Of a stretch of 64,000 nucleotides of DNA, positions 14,889 through 22,801 are shown piece after piece (position 1 is the stretch's first letter; each line of letters starts with the position of its first letter). The translations under genes and the position numbers were made by a program. Below the pieces are notes generated by a model. The model saw nothing but the letters and a program-made list of their open reading frames with translations. It was not told the DNA's origin and made no database searches. This DNA is from Sphaerisporangium sp040649355 (GTDB lineage: Bacteria > Actinomycetota > Actinomycetes > Streptosporangiales > Streptosporangiaceae): contig NZ_JBICTU010000034.1 in assembly GCF_043197795.1 (NCBI RefSeq), positions 1 through 64,000 of the forward strand, in the 5' to 3' direction.

Positions 14889-17327
14889 TCAGGTGCGGGT
14901 CCACTTCTGGTTGGCGCCTCCGGTGCAAGTCCACAGCTCCACCAGCGTGCCGTTGGCGGTCGCCTCGCCGGTGACGTCCAGGCACAGGCCCGACTGCACG
15001 CCGGTGACCGTGCCGTCGGTGTTGAGGTTCCACTGCTGGTTCGCGCCGGTGTTGCAGTCCCAGATGATCACCTTGGTGCCGGGCGCGGTGCCGCCCGCCT
15101 CGGCGTCCAGGCACTTGCTTCCGTACACCTGGAACTGCTTGCCGGAGGTGAGGTTCCACTGCTGGTTCGCGCCGCCGTTGCAGTCCCAGATCGCCACCTG
15201 AGTGCCGTTCGCCTGGGACTGGGCGGGGACGTCGAGACAGCGGCTCGACGCGGCGCCGCGAAGTACGCCGGACGAGCCGTTGCCCGGTCCGGGCGTGATC
15301 GACAGGTTGTCGAACTGCGCCGTCTCGGTCGCGCCCGTGCCGATGCCGACCTGGCCGGCACCCCAGGTCGCGTCGGTGACCGTGCCCACCGTCGTACCGT
15401 CGATCTTGGCGGTGATCGTCGAGCCCGAGAAGCCGAGGGAGAGGGTGTGCCACCGGTTGGTGCCGAGGGCGGCCACGGTGCCGCCGCGCAGCGTCGTGAC
15501 GGCGTTGGCGGTGGTGTTGCGCTGGATCGACCAGGCGCCGGAGTCGCTGACCTGCAGGTAGTACGCGTTCTGCCCGGCCGGGTCGTAGCGCTGCGTGCCC
15601 CCGCGGCCGATGAGCTTGACGTAGCCCGCCTGCTCCAGCAGGACGTCGGAGGTCACGGTGTAGTTGCTCCAGTTCACGTCGCCGAGCAGCGCGTACGGGT
15701 CGTAGTCCCCGTCCCACGTGATCGGCATGCGCGGGGCCATCTGCCGTACGCACCGGCCCGGGCGGCCCGCGCCGCAGGCGGTCACCTCGAAGGCCCCCTG
15801 CTGGTCCATCAGGTACTTGGCCTCCTTGCCCACCGCGTAGCCGTCGTAGGTGTCGGAGTACGGCAGCGCCATCGACCCGGACGCGGGGCTCGTGGCGGTG
15901 CCCTTGCCCTGGCCCGTGGTCGTCGTGATGGTGTACACGCGGCCGGGCTGGACGGTCAGCGAGTAGGCGCCGCCCGAGGGAGTGATGTCGGCGCCGCGCA
16001 CCAGGTGGTCGGCGGGGTTGGTGGAGTTGAGGTCGGTCGACCAGACGTGAACGGTGCCGGTGGACAGGCCCCCGGTGACGGTGAGGTTCAGCGTCTGGGC
16101 CGCGGTCGCGTCCACGGTCTCGATGATCGTGCTGTAGCCGGAGTTGTCGGGCGACTTCAGCGAGACGTAGCTGCCGTTGGTGCGGACCCCGCCGATGTAG
16201 CCGCTGGAGGAGTCCAGATAGCGCCAGCCGGGCGCGGTGAACTGGGTGGTCTGCGCCATCGTCCAGGCGTTCCTGCCGACCGCGTAGTAGCCCGACCACG
16301 GCTGGGGCGCGATGGCGACGCCCATCGTGGGCCACGGGATGTTCGGGGTGATGGCGGCGACGATCGGCCAGTTGAGATAGGCGGTCATCTTGCCGTCGAT
16401 GTAGTCGCGGTTGATGCCACGCGCGAGGGCCTTGGCTCCGTCGTTGTAGTCGTCGGAGCCGTTCTCGCTGGCCCACAGCGCCTTGCCGGAGTTGACGGCG
16501 TTCGTGGAGCTGGGGCAGTTGGTCTGGGCGCTCCGGTAGCCGCACACGTAGTGCGATCCGAAGATGTCCACGGCGTTGCGGAAGGCCGTGTTGTTCACCG
16601 CGTCGTCGGCCGCCCCCCAGCTGGTGTCGTCAGCCACGATCTTGACGTTGCCGAAGCCGTTGGCGTCCAGGGCGGCGTTCAGGTTGATGTACCAGTTGAG
16701 GTCACGGCCCCGCTCGTTCCAGCCGCCCAGGTAGTCGATGGTCAGCCCGTGGCCGTTCTTGGCGCACTTCAGCCAGTCGACCAGGTAGTTCACCATGTCC
16801 TGCGACCAGAAGGCGCGGTTGCCGATCCATCCCGGGGCGCCCCAGGACAGGCCCGCCAGCTTGATGTTCGGGTTGCGCGCCTTGGCCTGCTCCATCAGCC
16901 ACCACTCGTACCCCCGGTCGCAGTCGAGGTCCGCGGCGGTGTGCCTGTGGCTAGGCTCGGCGCCGCTGGTCGAGTTGGTGTCGCCGCCGATCTCCACCTT
17001 CAGGATCTGCACGGCCGCTCCGTAGCCGGGCTTGAACATGTAGTCCAGGATCTGCCCGCGCTGGGGCTCGGGGTAGTCGATCAGCAGGCGGCTGTTGCCT
17101 CCGCCGCCGCTGATCGCGCCCACGCCGTCGAGCGTACGGCCGCCCGAGCCGCCGTTGATCGTGATGGACGCGGCCGCCAGGGCGGGCGTCTGGACGGCGA
17201 GTACGGTCACGACGGACATGACGGTGAGCAGGGCCAGCGCCATGGAGCGGAGCCTGCCTGCTCGGCGGTTTCTGAGGGCCGGTCTGTGGTTCCTGAAGGC
17301 CGGTCGAGGAACGGATCCTTGAGCCAT
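14889..17327 (-). CDS. Secreted GH59 galactocerebrosidase-like beta-galactosidase with C-terminal ricin-type (CBM13) lectin
   Basis: 812 residues. A signal peptide (hydrophobic about 29-50) with cleavage near residue 51. The GH59 barrel and sandwich domains follow mammalian GALC closely: LDGVGAISGGGGNSRLLIDY, YMFKPGYGAAVQILKVEIGG, RGYEWWLMEQAKARNPNIKL. The acid/base is Glu205 (GGWNER) and the nucleophile Glu288 (LWASEN). A lectin-like beta domain follows (to about 665), then a ricin B/CBM13 domain with three QxW-type repeats (ANQQWNL twice, ANQKWTR). The substrate is presumably a beta-galactoside or galactolipid outside the cell. GAAGGGA lies before the ATG. Confidence 0.9.
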   Translation of the reverse strand: MAQGSVPRPAFRNHRPALRNRRAGRLRSMALALLTVMSVVTVLAVQTPALAAASITINGGSGGRTLDGVGAISGGGGNSRLLIDYPEPQRGQILDYMFKPGYGAAVQILKVEIGGDTNSTSGAEPSHRHTAADLDCDRGYEWWLMEQAKARNPNIKLAGLSWGAPGWIGNRAFWSQDMVNYLVDWLKCAKNGHGLTIDYLGGWNERGRDLNWYINLNAALDANGFGNVKIVADDTSWGAADDAVNNTAFRNAVDIFGSHYVCGYRSAQTNCPSSTNAVNSGKALWASENGSDDYNDGAKALARGINRDYIDGKMTAYLNWPIVAAITPNIPWPTMGVAIAPQPWSGYYAVGRNAWTMAQTTQFTAPGWRYLDSSSGYIGGVRTNGSYVSLKSPDNSGYSTIIETVDATAAQTLNLTVTGGLSTGTVHVWSTDLNSTNPADHLVRGADITPSGGAYSLTVQPGRVYTITTTTGQGKGTATSPASGSMALPYSDTYDGYAVGKEAKYLMDQQGAFEVTACGAGRPGRCVRQMAPRMPITWDGDYDPYALLGDVNWSNYTVTSDVLLEQAGYVKLIGRGGTQRYDPAGQNAYYLQVSDSGAWSIQRNTTANAVTTLRGGTVAALGTNRWHTLSLGFSGSTITAKIDGTTVGTVTDATWGAGQVGIGTGATETAQFDNLSITPGPGNGSSGVLRGAASSRCLDVPAQSQANGTQVAIWDCNGGANQQWNLTSGKQFQVYGSKCLDAEAGGTAPGTKVIIWDCNTGANQQWNLNTDGTVTGVQSGLCLDVTGEATANGTLVELWTCTGGANQKWTRT

Positions 17328-17589
17328 GGGGGGTCCCTTCAGAAGGGTCTGGTTCAGCGCGGTGACACCGTCGACCAGGTGTCACATAAAGCACCAGATT
17401 CGCACTTGATTGAACACTGGCGCCCCCCACTGAATAGCGGCCGACCGGTCGAGTCAAGGGCGCGTCCACCATGCAACTCCACGTGGTCGACGCCCACATC
17501 GGCGGCACCGTGATGGCCGGTGTATGGACTCGCCGGCCCATGCCACGCCGGCATGCCAACTTTTCCTCCGAAAGGCGCGTCTCACCCTT

Positions 17590-18663
17590 ATGGGAATATT
17601 GTTTCGCGGTACCGCCGCAGCCGTCGCCTTTCTCGTCTCTACGGGGCCGGCAGCCGCCCACGCCATGGCGCCGGCCGGTCCGTGGAGTGTCGTCCATAAT
17701 GACCGCCGCGACTCCTACGACGCGGTGACGGTGACGCCGGGCGGGGCGGTCTGGGTCGCCGGGACGAGGCGTCCGGATCGCGGATCGACCGGTGCCGAGT
17801 CGCTCCTGTTGAAGGGCGGCCGGTCCACCTTCAAGCGTGTCACCGGGCCGGGCTTCCGGGTGAAGCGGCTGACGTCGGCGTCCGACACCAGGGTCTGGGC
17901 GTTCGGCGCGTCGCGATACGCCCGGTGGGACGGCAAGCACTGGCAGGTCAAGCGATGGCCCTACGGCCGGGTGGATCGGGCGTACGACATCGGCAGGAAC
18001 CTGTGGGTCATCGAGGACTCTAGCGCGTTCCCGTCGGCCGGTAACGCTGGGTGGAAGGCGCGGTCCACGCTGCGGCGCCTGGCCGGGTCGGTGTGGCGCG
18101 GGGTCCACACGCCGATCGTGGTCAAAGGACTCGACGGCGCGTGGGCGGCGGGCTCGGTGCGGGGCACGGCGGCTCTGGCCCGCTGGACCGGCACGGCTTG
18201 GCGTGCGGTCGCACTCCCAGCGATTCCGTCCGCACACTCGGGCCAGATCTCGGAGCTGACGGATGTCGCGGTCGACGGTGAGACCGGCCGGGTGATGGCC
18301 GTCGGCTGGGTCGCCTGGCCGTGCGGCGGTGCGAAGCACTCCTTCTGCGGTGAGACTTTGCTGCTGTCCGGCTATCCGGGCGGCTGGAACTTCGAGGTCC
18401 GTGGTGAACCGGGCATCCAGCCGCGCGCCCAGGCGGAGCCCGACGGCAGAGGCGGGGCCTGGATCGTCTACGACGCCAAGGGCGGAGGCAGCGGGTTTCT
18501 GCACATCGGCGTCGATAGTGTCGAGTCGGGCACCTTTCCGGCTCCGCCGAACCAGAACGCGTCCGTCCGTGACCTCGCCATCCAGCCGGAGAGCGGTTCC
18601 GTCTGGGCGGTCGGCGCGGCACCTTCTGGCGGCAGCGGTTTGATCTGGGCCCACGGCCGCTGA
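17590..18663 (+). CDS. Secreted beta-propeller-like protein of unknown function
   Basis: 357 residues from the ATG at 17590, whose signal peptide (GILFRGTAAAVAFLVSTGPAAAHA) starts at once. About six repeated blocks contain W plus a G/A-rich strand (AVWVAGTR, RVWAFGASR, NLWVIEDS, GAWAAGSV, GAWIVYDA, SVWAVGAA), a pattern of bladed propellers. No catalytic motif was recognised. gaaagg lies 14 bases upstream, rather far. The gene diverges from the GH59 gene, and its stop is 20 bases from the convergent exonuclease stop. Confidence 0.65.
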   Translation: MGILFRGTAAAVAFLVSTGPAAAHAMAPAGPWSVVHNDRRDSYDAVTVTPGGAVWVAGTRRPDRGSTGAESLLLKGGRSTFKRVTGPGFRVKRLTSASDTRVWAFGASRYARWDGKHWQVKRWPYGRVDRAYDIGRNLWVIEDSSAFPSAGNAGWKARSTLRRLAGSVWRGVHTPIVVKGLDGAWAAGSVRGTAALARWTGTAWRAVALPAIPSAHSGQISELTDVAVDGETGRVMAVGWVAWPCGGAKHSFCGETLLLSGYPGGWNFEVRGEPGIQPRAQAEPDGRGGAWIVYDAKGGGSGFLHIGVDSVESGTFPAPPNQNASVRDLAIQPESGSVWAVGAAPSGGSGLIWAHGR

Positions 18664-18683
18664 GTGGGTGAACGTCTTGGGGG

Positions 18684-19367
18684 TCATGCCTCCCCGTGGT
18701 GTCCGCGGCCCGCCGTTCCGTCCGTCCGGGCGGCGGAGGTCGCGGGCGGGGGCGTGGTTCGCCGCACCCAGGGTGTTCCCGGGTCCGGCAGCTCCGGCCA
18801 TGGCGGTACGGCCTCGAACAGGTGCCGCCACGGAAGCACCGGGCCCGCGTGCCTGATGTAGTGGCGCAGGAGCCCGGCCGCTGCGCGCGCGTCGACGAGG
18901 GCGTCGTGCTGGCCGTCGAGCGGGACGCCGGCCACGGCGCAGCAGCTCGCGAGGGTACGGGGATCGCCGGGCAGGAAATGGGCCGCCCAGGTCATAGTGC
19001 AGACTCCGAGCCTGTGGTCCAGCGGCACGCCGATTCCCAGGCGGCCGAACTCGTAGGCGAGGAACCGGGCGTCGAACGGGAGATTGTGCGCGGCCACGAC
19101 GCGCCCGCGCAGCAGCGCGGCGACCGTGCCGGCGATTTCCTTGAACGTCGGTGCCCTTTCTGCCTCGGCGAGGGTTATGCCGTGAACATGCTCAGGGCCG
19201 AGGTCGCGCTCCGGATTGACCAGGGTGGCCCAATCGCCGGTGACCTCGCCCGCAGGGTCGAGATGTACGAGACCGATTTCCACTATTCGGTCATTCTCTG
19301 AGGTCCGAAATCCAGTTGTCTCCACATCGACAACCGCATAACCAGGCGACTGCGATACCGGCCCCAT
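18684..19367 (-). CDS. DnaQ-like 3'-5' exonuclease (DEDDh)
   Basis: 227 residues. Exo I: Asp14 and Glu16 in VVDVETTGF. Exo II: Asp in AAHNLPFDARFL. Exo III: HDALVDARA with the His and Asp of the DEDDh class. It resembles the proofreading epsilon subunit of DNA polymerase III or stand-alone RNase T-like exonucleases. The ~45-residue tail is Pro/Arg-rich and probably disordered. It could act in DNA repair or RNA trimming; the sequence does not decide. Confidence 0.85.
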   Translation of the reverse strand: MGPVSQSPGYAVVDVETTGFRTSENDRIVEIGLVHLDPAGEVTGDWATLVNPERDLGPEHVHGITLAEAERAPTFKEIAGTVAALLRGRVVAAHNLPFDARFLAYEFGRLGIGVPLDHRLGVCTMTWAAHFLPGDPRTLASCCAVAGVPLDGQHDALVDARAAAGLLRHYIRHAGPVLPWRHLFEAVPPWPELPDPGTPWVRRTTPPPATSAARTDGTAGRGHHGEA

Positions 19368-19512
19368 GAGCGGACTTTACGATGAATAACGTCTCGGTTA
19401 AACCGGTATTCCGCCCCTGTGAATTCTCGTGAGCCGTCATCGTCTTCCCCGGCCGCCGTCACCGATCCGAGCGCCCCCTTAACCACCCCATCTTTCCAGG
19501 TGAGACCTCCCA

Positions 19513-19550
19513 CCGACAACTTGAGTAGTCTTGACAACTCGCATTGTCGG
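19513..19550. promoter_or_regulatory. Promoter and nested inverted repeats before the ArsR gene
   Basis: A -35-like TTGACA (19531-19536) lies between ccgacaa (19513-19519) and ttgtcgg (19544-19550), which pair perfectly. A second, imperfect dyad, gagtagtc / gacaactc, is nested inside. This is a likely autoregulatory operator for the ArsR protein that starts at 19566. Confidence 0.45.
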
Positions 19551-19565
19551 TGAGAACGTTGGAGC

Positions 19566-20189
19566 ATGTTCGAAGTGGCGGTGATCGAAGATCCGGCGGC
19601 GGCGGAGGCCTCGCTCGATCCGGTGCGGTCCCGGTTGCTGGCCGAGCTGGCCCGGCCGGCGTCGGCCACGATGCTGGCCGCCAAGCTGGGCATGCCGCGG
19701 CAGAAGGTGAACTACCACCTGAAGGCCCTGGAGCGGCACGGCCTGGTCGAGCTGGTGGAGGAGCGCCGCAAGGGCAACACCATCGAACGGGTGATGGCCG
19801 CCACCGCGGCGTCGTACGTCATCTCGCCGGTCGCGCTGGCCGCGGTGGCCCCCGACCCCGCCCGTTCCCCCGACCAGTTATCGGCGCGCTGGCTGCTGGC
19901 CGTCGCCTCCCGGCTGGTACGCGACGTGGGCGAGCTGGTCACCGGCGCCTCCAAGGCCCGCAAGAAGGTGGCCACGTTCGCGATCGACGGGCACGTGCGG
20001 TTCGCCTCGGCCGCCGACCGCGCCGCCTTCGCCGAGAAGCTGGCGGAGGTCGTCACCGCGCTGGCCGGCGAATACCACGACGAGACCGCCGAGGGCGGCC
20101 GTGTCCACCGTGTGATCGTCGCCCTTCACCCGCAGCTGCGAACCGAGATATCCGACATTTCAGAGGTCTCTGACATAAAGGAGTCGTAA
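19566..20189 (+). CDS. ArsR-family winged-helix regulator
   Basis: 207 residues. Winged HTH at about 15-85 (DPVRSRLLAELARPASATMLAAKLGMPRQKVNYHLKALERHGL, whose recognition helix is around PRQKVNYHLKAL). The C-terminal ~110 residues form an effector or dimer domain without the metal-binding Cys of SmtB types. It ends one base before the AHSA1-type gene, a common ArsR/SRPBCC pairing, so the two are surely co-transcribed and coupled. Confidence 0.88.
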   Translation: MFEVAVIEDPAAAEASLDPVRSRLLAELARPASATMLAAKLGMPRQKVNYHLKALERHGLVELVEERRKGNTIERVMAATAASYVISPVALAAVAPDPARSPDQLSARWLLAVASRLVRDVGELVTGASKARKKVATFAIDGHVRFASAADRAAFAEKLAEVVTALAGEYHDETAEGGRVHRVIVALHPQLRTEISDISEVSDIKES

Positions 20190-20190
20190 G

Positions 20191-20928
20191 ATGACCCACC
20201 CATTCGAGTTGCGCAAGGAAATCGTGCTGCGGGCGACTGCGGAACAGGTATGGGAAGCGGTCGCCACCGGGCCGGGTCTGGACTCCTGGTTCATGGGGCG
20301 TAACGAGATCGAGCCCGGCGAGGGCAAGACCAGGCATTTCTTCGGTGACATCCCGGCGGAGAGCACCATCACCGCCTGGGAGCCGGGCAAGCGTTTCGCC
20401 TTTCGCAGCGGAGAGGGCGAGGACGGCACGTTCATGGCGTTTGAGTATGTGGTCGAGGGGCGTGACAAGGGCAGCACGGTGCTGCGCCTGGTGCAGAGTG
20501 GCGTCCTCGGCGACGGCTGGGAGGCCGAGTTGGACGCGTTGAACAAGGGCTGGGACATGTACCTTCACACCCTTGACCAATACCTCACCCACTTCCCCGG
20601 CCAGTTCGCGCTCGTGGTCTTCGGCGCCCGTCCGAGCGAGGCGGGAGAACCCGCGTGGAAGGTGCTCCAGCGCGGCCTCGGCATCGAGAGCGAGGTCGTC
20701 CAGGGCGACCGGGTACGGCTGACCCCCGAAGGGTTCGAGCCGATCGAAGGCATCGCCGACTACGTGGCCCCGGGCTTTCTCGGGGTGCGCACCGGCGACG
20801 GGCTCTACAGGTTCATCAAGGGGATGCACGAAACGGTGGTGATCGGCCACCACATCTTCACCGACGAAGCCGACCCCAAGGAGACCGAGCAGGCCTGGCA
20901 GAGCTGGCTCGCCAAGCTCTTCGCCTAG
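20191..20928 (+). CDS. SRPBCC (AHSA1-like) protein, duplicated domain
   Basis: 245 residues starting two bases after the ArsR stop, with aaggag before the ATG. The first START/AHSA1-like domain (about 5-140) has ATAEQVWEAVATGPGLDSWF and ITAWEPGKRFAFR. A second, shorter half (about 140-245) appears to repeat the fold. Such proteins bind hydrophobic ligands, and the paired ArsR gene suggests ligand-dependent control. The ligand is unknown. Confidence 0.85.
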   Translation: MTHPFELRKEIVLRATAEQVWEAVATGPGLDSWFMGRNEIEPGEGKTRHFFGDIPAESTITAWEPGKRFAFRSGEGEDGTFMAFEYVVEGRDKGSTVLRLVQSGVLGDGWEAELDALNKGWDMYLHTLDQYLTHFPGQFALVVFGARPSEAGEPAWKVLQRGLGIESEVVQGDRVRLTPEGFEPIEGIADYVAPGFLGVRTGDGLYRFIKGMHETVVIGHHIFTDEADPKETEQAWQSWLAKLFA

Positions 20929-21007
20929 TACGACCCGCTCTCCACCGACCAGGGCGGCGGCCAGCCGGCCCACCAGAGTCACCGCGATACGCGCCACCGA
21001 AGGTCAC

Positions 21008-21460
21008 ATGGCAATGGATGAGAGCACCAACCCACAGAGCGTCGACGAGGGTCAGCCCTCCGGCGAGGACTCCCAGGCGGCCGAGCCGCGCGGCCGCCTG
21101 GGCGGTCCCGGAGACGAGAACACCTCTGGAGGCTACGAAGGTTCCGCCAGGGACGACGGAGCCGCCGACAGCCGGGCCGCGGCCGGCGACGCCGGAACCT
21201 CCGAAGAGCACGACAGCGGCGACGCCGCGGCCTCGCAGAACCACGAGAACGGCGGGGTCGTGACGTCTGAGGGCCACGGAGCCGTCGAAAGCCACGGCGC
21301 CGGCGAGCACCTGGCCGACGAGCGGGGCGGTCCCGCCGTCCGGGGCCGGCGCGATGAAGGCGACCCGAATGACCTGCGGACTCCGGGCGAGGAGGGCATC
21401 GGCGGGGACTCTCACGGTTCCAACCGGTCGTTCCTCCTGGGCCTGGCCTGGTGGCCCTGA
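21008..21460 (+). CDS. Putative acidic, intrinsically disordered protein
   Basis: 150 residues, rich in Gly, Glu, Asp, Ser and Ala with no fold-like pattern, ending in the hydrophobic SFLLGLAWWP. gaagg lies close to the ATG and a second ATG (21014) is possible. High GC at third positions and an open frame support coding; low complexity argues for caution. The reverse strand is also open here but gives a less protein-like sequence. Confidence 0.4.
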   Translation: MAMDESTNPQSVDEGQPSGEDSQAAEPRGRLGGPGDENTSGGYEGSARDDGAADSRAAAGDAGTSEEHDSGDAAASQNHENGGVVTSEGHGAVESHGAGEHLADERGGPAVRGRRDEGDPNDLRTPGEEGIGGDSHGSNRSFLLGLAWWP

Positions 21461-21861
21461 GCCGCCCCCACGTCCGGTATCCGTGCCGCGAGGCGGCTGC
21501 CCGCACGACCGCTCTTTTGAACCACCGCACGTCTGAGCTCCCGGCCCGACGCGTCGTCGCTTGACGGCCACGCTCGACCGGCGGTCCGGCATCGCCGGCC
21601 GCGGCCGGAGTAGGACCCCGACGTGCCGGTGCCCACCGCATGGTGCGGTGTCGGTGGGCACCGGCCGTCGGCCCGCGCTCACGCGGCCGCTTCCGGCCGC
21701 GCGCAGGATGATCGGAAGCCCCGAAATCCCGTCGTAAAGCGGCCTTGGCGGGCGAGAAGCGTATCGATAACGACTGGATAGCGACCCCAAATACCTTCGT
21801 CATTGCGAGCAGGAAAACGGCACGGACGTGAGCCGCCGCCACTGACGAGGGGTCAGCTGAA
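21461..21861. other. Intergenic region with a large hairpin
   Basis: No gene recognised. At 21626-21664, ccggtgcccacc and ggtgggcaccgg are perfect 12-bp arms around a 15-base loop, and a competing inner stem (caccgca / tgcggtg) overlaps. It may be a terminator or an alternating RNA structure. Confidence 0.5.
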
Positions 21862-22056
21862 ATGAGCAAGTTCGTAAAGACCATCGCCGCCCGGGTCATC
21901 ATTTGCACGATCATCAGCGTTGGCGGCGCAGCGGCTGTCAGCACCATGGCCATGGCCGAGACCGCGTCCGTCACCACGGATGACACCCCCACGCCCACCC
22001 CGACGCCCACCCCCACCCCCACCCCCACGGGCGGCCACAACACGCCTTGGGGCTGA
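21862..22056 (+). CDS. Small secreted protein with a Pro-Thr repeat tail
   Basis: 64 residues: a signal peptide (hydrophobic about 9-30, AMA/ET cleavage), then TASVTTDD, a TPTPTP repeat of seven units and the end GGHNTPWG. gagggg lies nine bases before the ATG and a classic terminator follows at 22084. PT repeats are typical of extended wall-spanning linkers. The role is unknown; it sits among other tiny secreted proteins. Confidence 0.65.
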   Translation: MSKFVKTIAARVIICTIISVGGAAAVSTMAMAETASVTTDDTPTPTPTPTPTPTPTGGHNTPWG

Positions 22057-22083
22057 CGGTCCTTTCTTTGAATGGTTCGAGTG

Positions 22084-22112
22084 CGGCCGGAGCATTTGGC
22101 TCCGGCCGTTTT
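22084..22112 (+). terminator. Rho-independent terminator of the small secreted protein gene
   Basis: cggccggagc / gctccggccg, a perfect 10-bp stem with a 5-base loop followed by TTTT. Confidence 0.85.
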
Positions 22113-22218
22113 CAGTGTTTCAGGAACAGATGCCGATGAGAAATGACCACCGCACACGCAGGGGCCCGGAATTGAGTCGTGTCTTCTTCGTTCCCACCAG
22201 CGAACAGAGGGGAATCCC

Positions 22219-22308
22219 ATGAATAGCCGGGCTATTGCCACCCTTATCGCCGTCCTCCGGCTGACGACGGTTCATGCTGAGCCGGTACGGCTGATCACCA
22301 CGCCATGA
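22219..22308 (+). CDS. 29-codon ORF with ribosome site, possible remnant of a small secreted peptide
   Basis: ATG with GAGGGG seven bases upstream encodes MNSRAIATLIAVLRLTTVHA and a nine-residue tail. It looks like a signal peptide with almost no mature part, so it may be a truncated relative of its neighbours or a leader peptide. Confidence 0.3.
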   Translation: MNSRAIATLIAVLRLTTVHAEPVRLITTP

Positions 22309-22310
22309 GC

Positions 22311-22366
22311 CCGTACGACCGAGCGGTGCGCTCCGGGTCCGTACGGCCGAGCGTGCGCGCCGGGTC
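22311..22366. repeat. Imperfect 27-28-bp tandem repeat
   Basis: ccgtacg...gcgctccgggt (22311) recurs from 22339 as ccgtacgg...gcgcgccgggt, and the start of a third copy lies at 22366. It is just beyond the stop of the TTWD-repeat gene. Confidence 0.55.
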
Positions 22367-22373
22367 CGTATGG

Positions 22374-22601
22374 TCAGGCGGTGAGCGCCGGGGCGGAGTC
22401 CCAGGTCGTGCCGGTGGTGCCGGCGGGCGGGGAGTCCCAGGTGGTGCCCGTGGCCGAGACGCGGGACGCGGTGTCCCAGGTGGTGCCGGAGGCGAGGGCG
22501 GTGAGGCCGCCGATGGCGACGCTGCAAGCGAGGGCCGCGGCGGCGGCGGACGCTTTCGCGGTGAAAAGGGAATTCACCAGGGATGCGGCGGGGTTCGTCA
22601 T
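22374..22601 (-). CDS. Small membrane or secreted peptide with three GTTWD repeats
   Basis: 75 residues from the ATG at 22601. An Ala-rich hydrophobic segment (about 15-35) is followed by three copies of GTTWD within about 35 residues (SGTTWDTAS, TGTTWDSPP, TGTTWDSAP), then ALTA. The repeat is at DNA level as well. Evenly spaced Thr-Thr-Trp-Asp motifs recall core repeats of modified peptides such as graspetides, but no ATP-grasp or other modifying enzyme is nearby. Structural or surface roles are as likely. Unrecognised family. Confidence 0.55.
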   Translation of the reverse strand: MTNPAASLVNSLFTAKASAAAAALACSVAIGGLTALASGTTWDTASRVSATGTTWDSPPAGTTGTTWDSAPALTA

Positions 22602-22801
22602 ACTTTCTCTCATTCCTGAGGGCTGTGCACTTCGTCCTCGCGCAATGTGCCGCCAGGGGCGGTGTCGCCGCGCGTCACACCCTCGGATCACTCCGCCGCC
22701 ACCTCACCCGGCGGACACCAACTTCCCCTGGCCGGCGCGGTGAATCCCTTTCGCCGCACCCCCGGTGCGCACGGCCATCTGGAAGAAACGTGCGGCGCCC
22801 G

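Noticed and set aside
14809..16545. Long minus-strand open frame running from inside the GH59 gene into the cytosine deaminase gene
   Set aside because: Only the part from 14808 down matches a family; the rest is an out-of-frame shadow of GH59 with Arg/His-rich composition.
20858..21790. Minus-strand frame opposite the acidic ORF
   Set aside because: It runs across the SRPBCC 3' end and the intergenic region, has no start signal and no recognisable domain.
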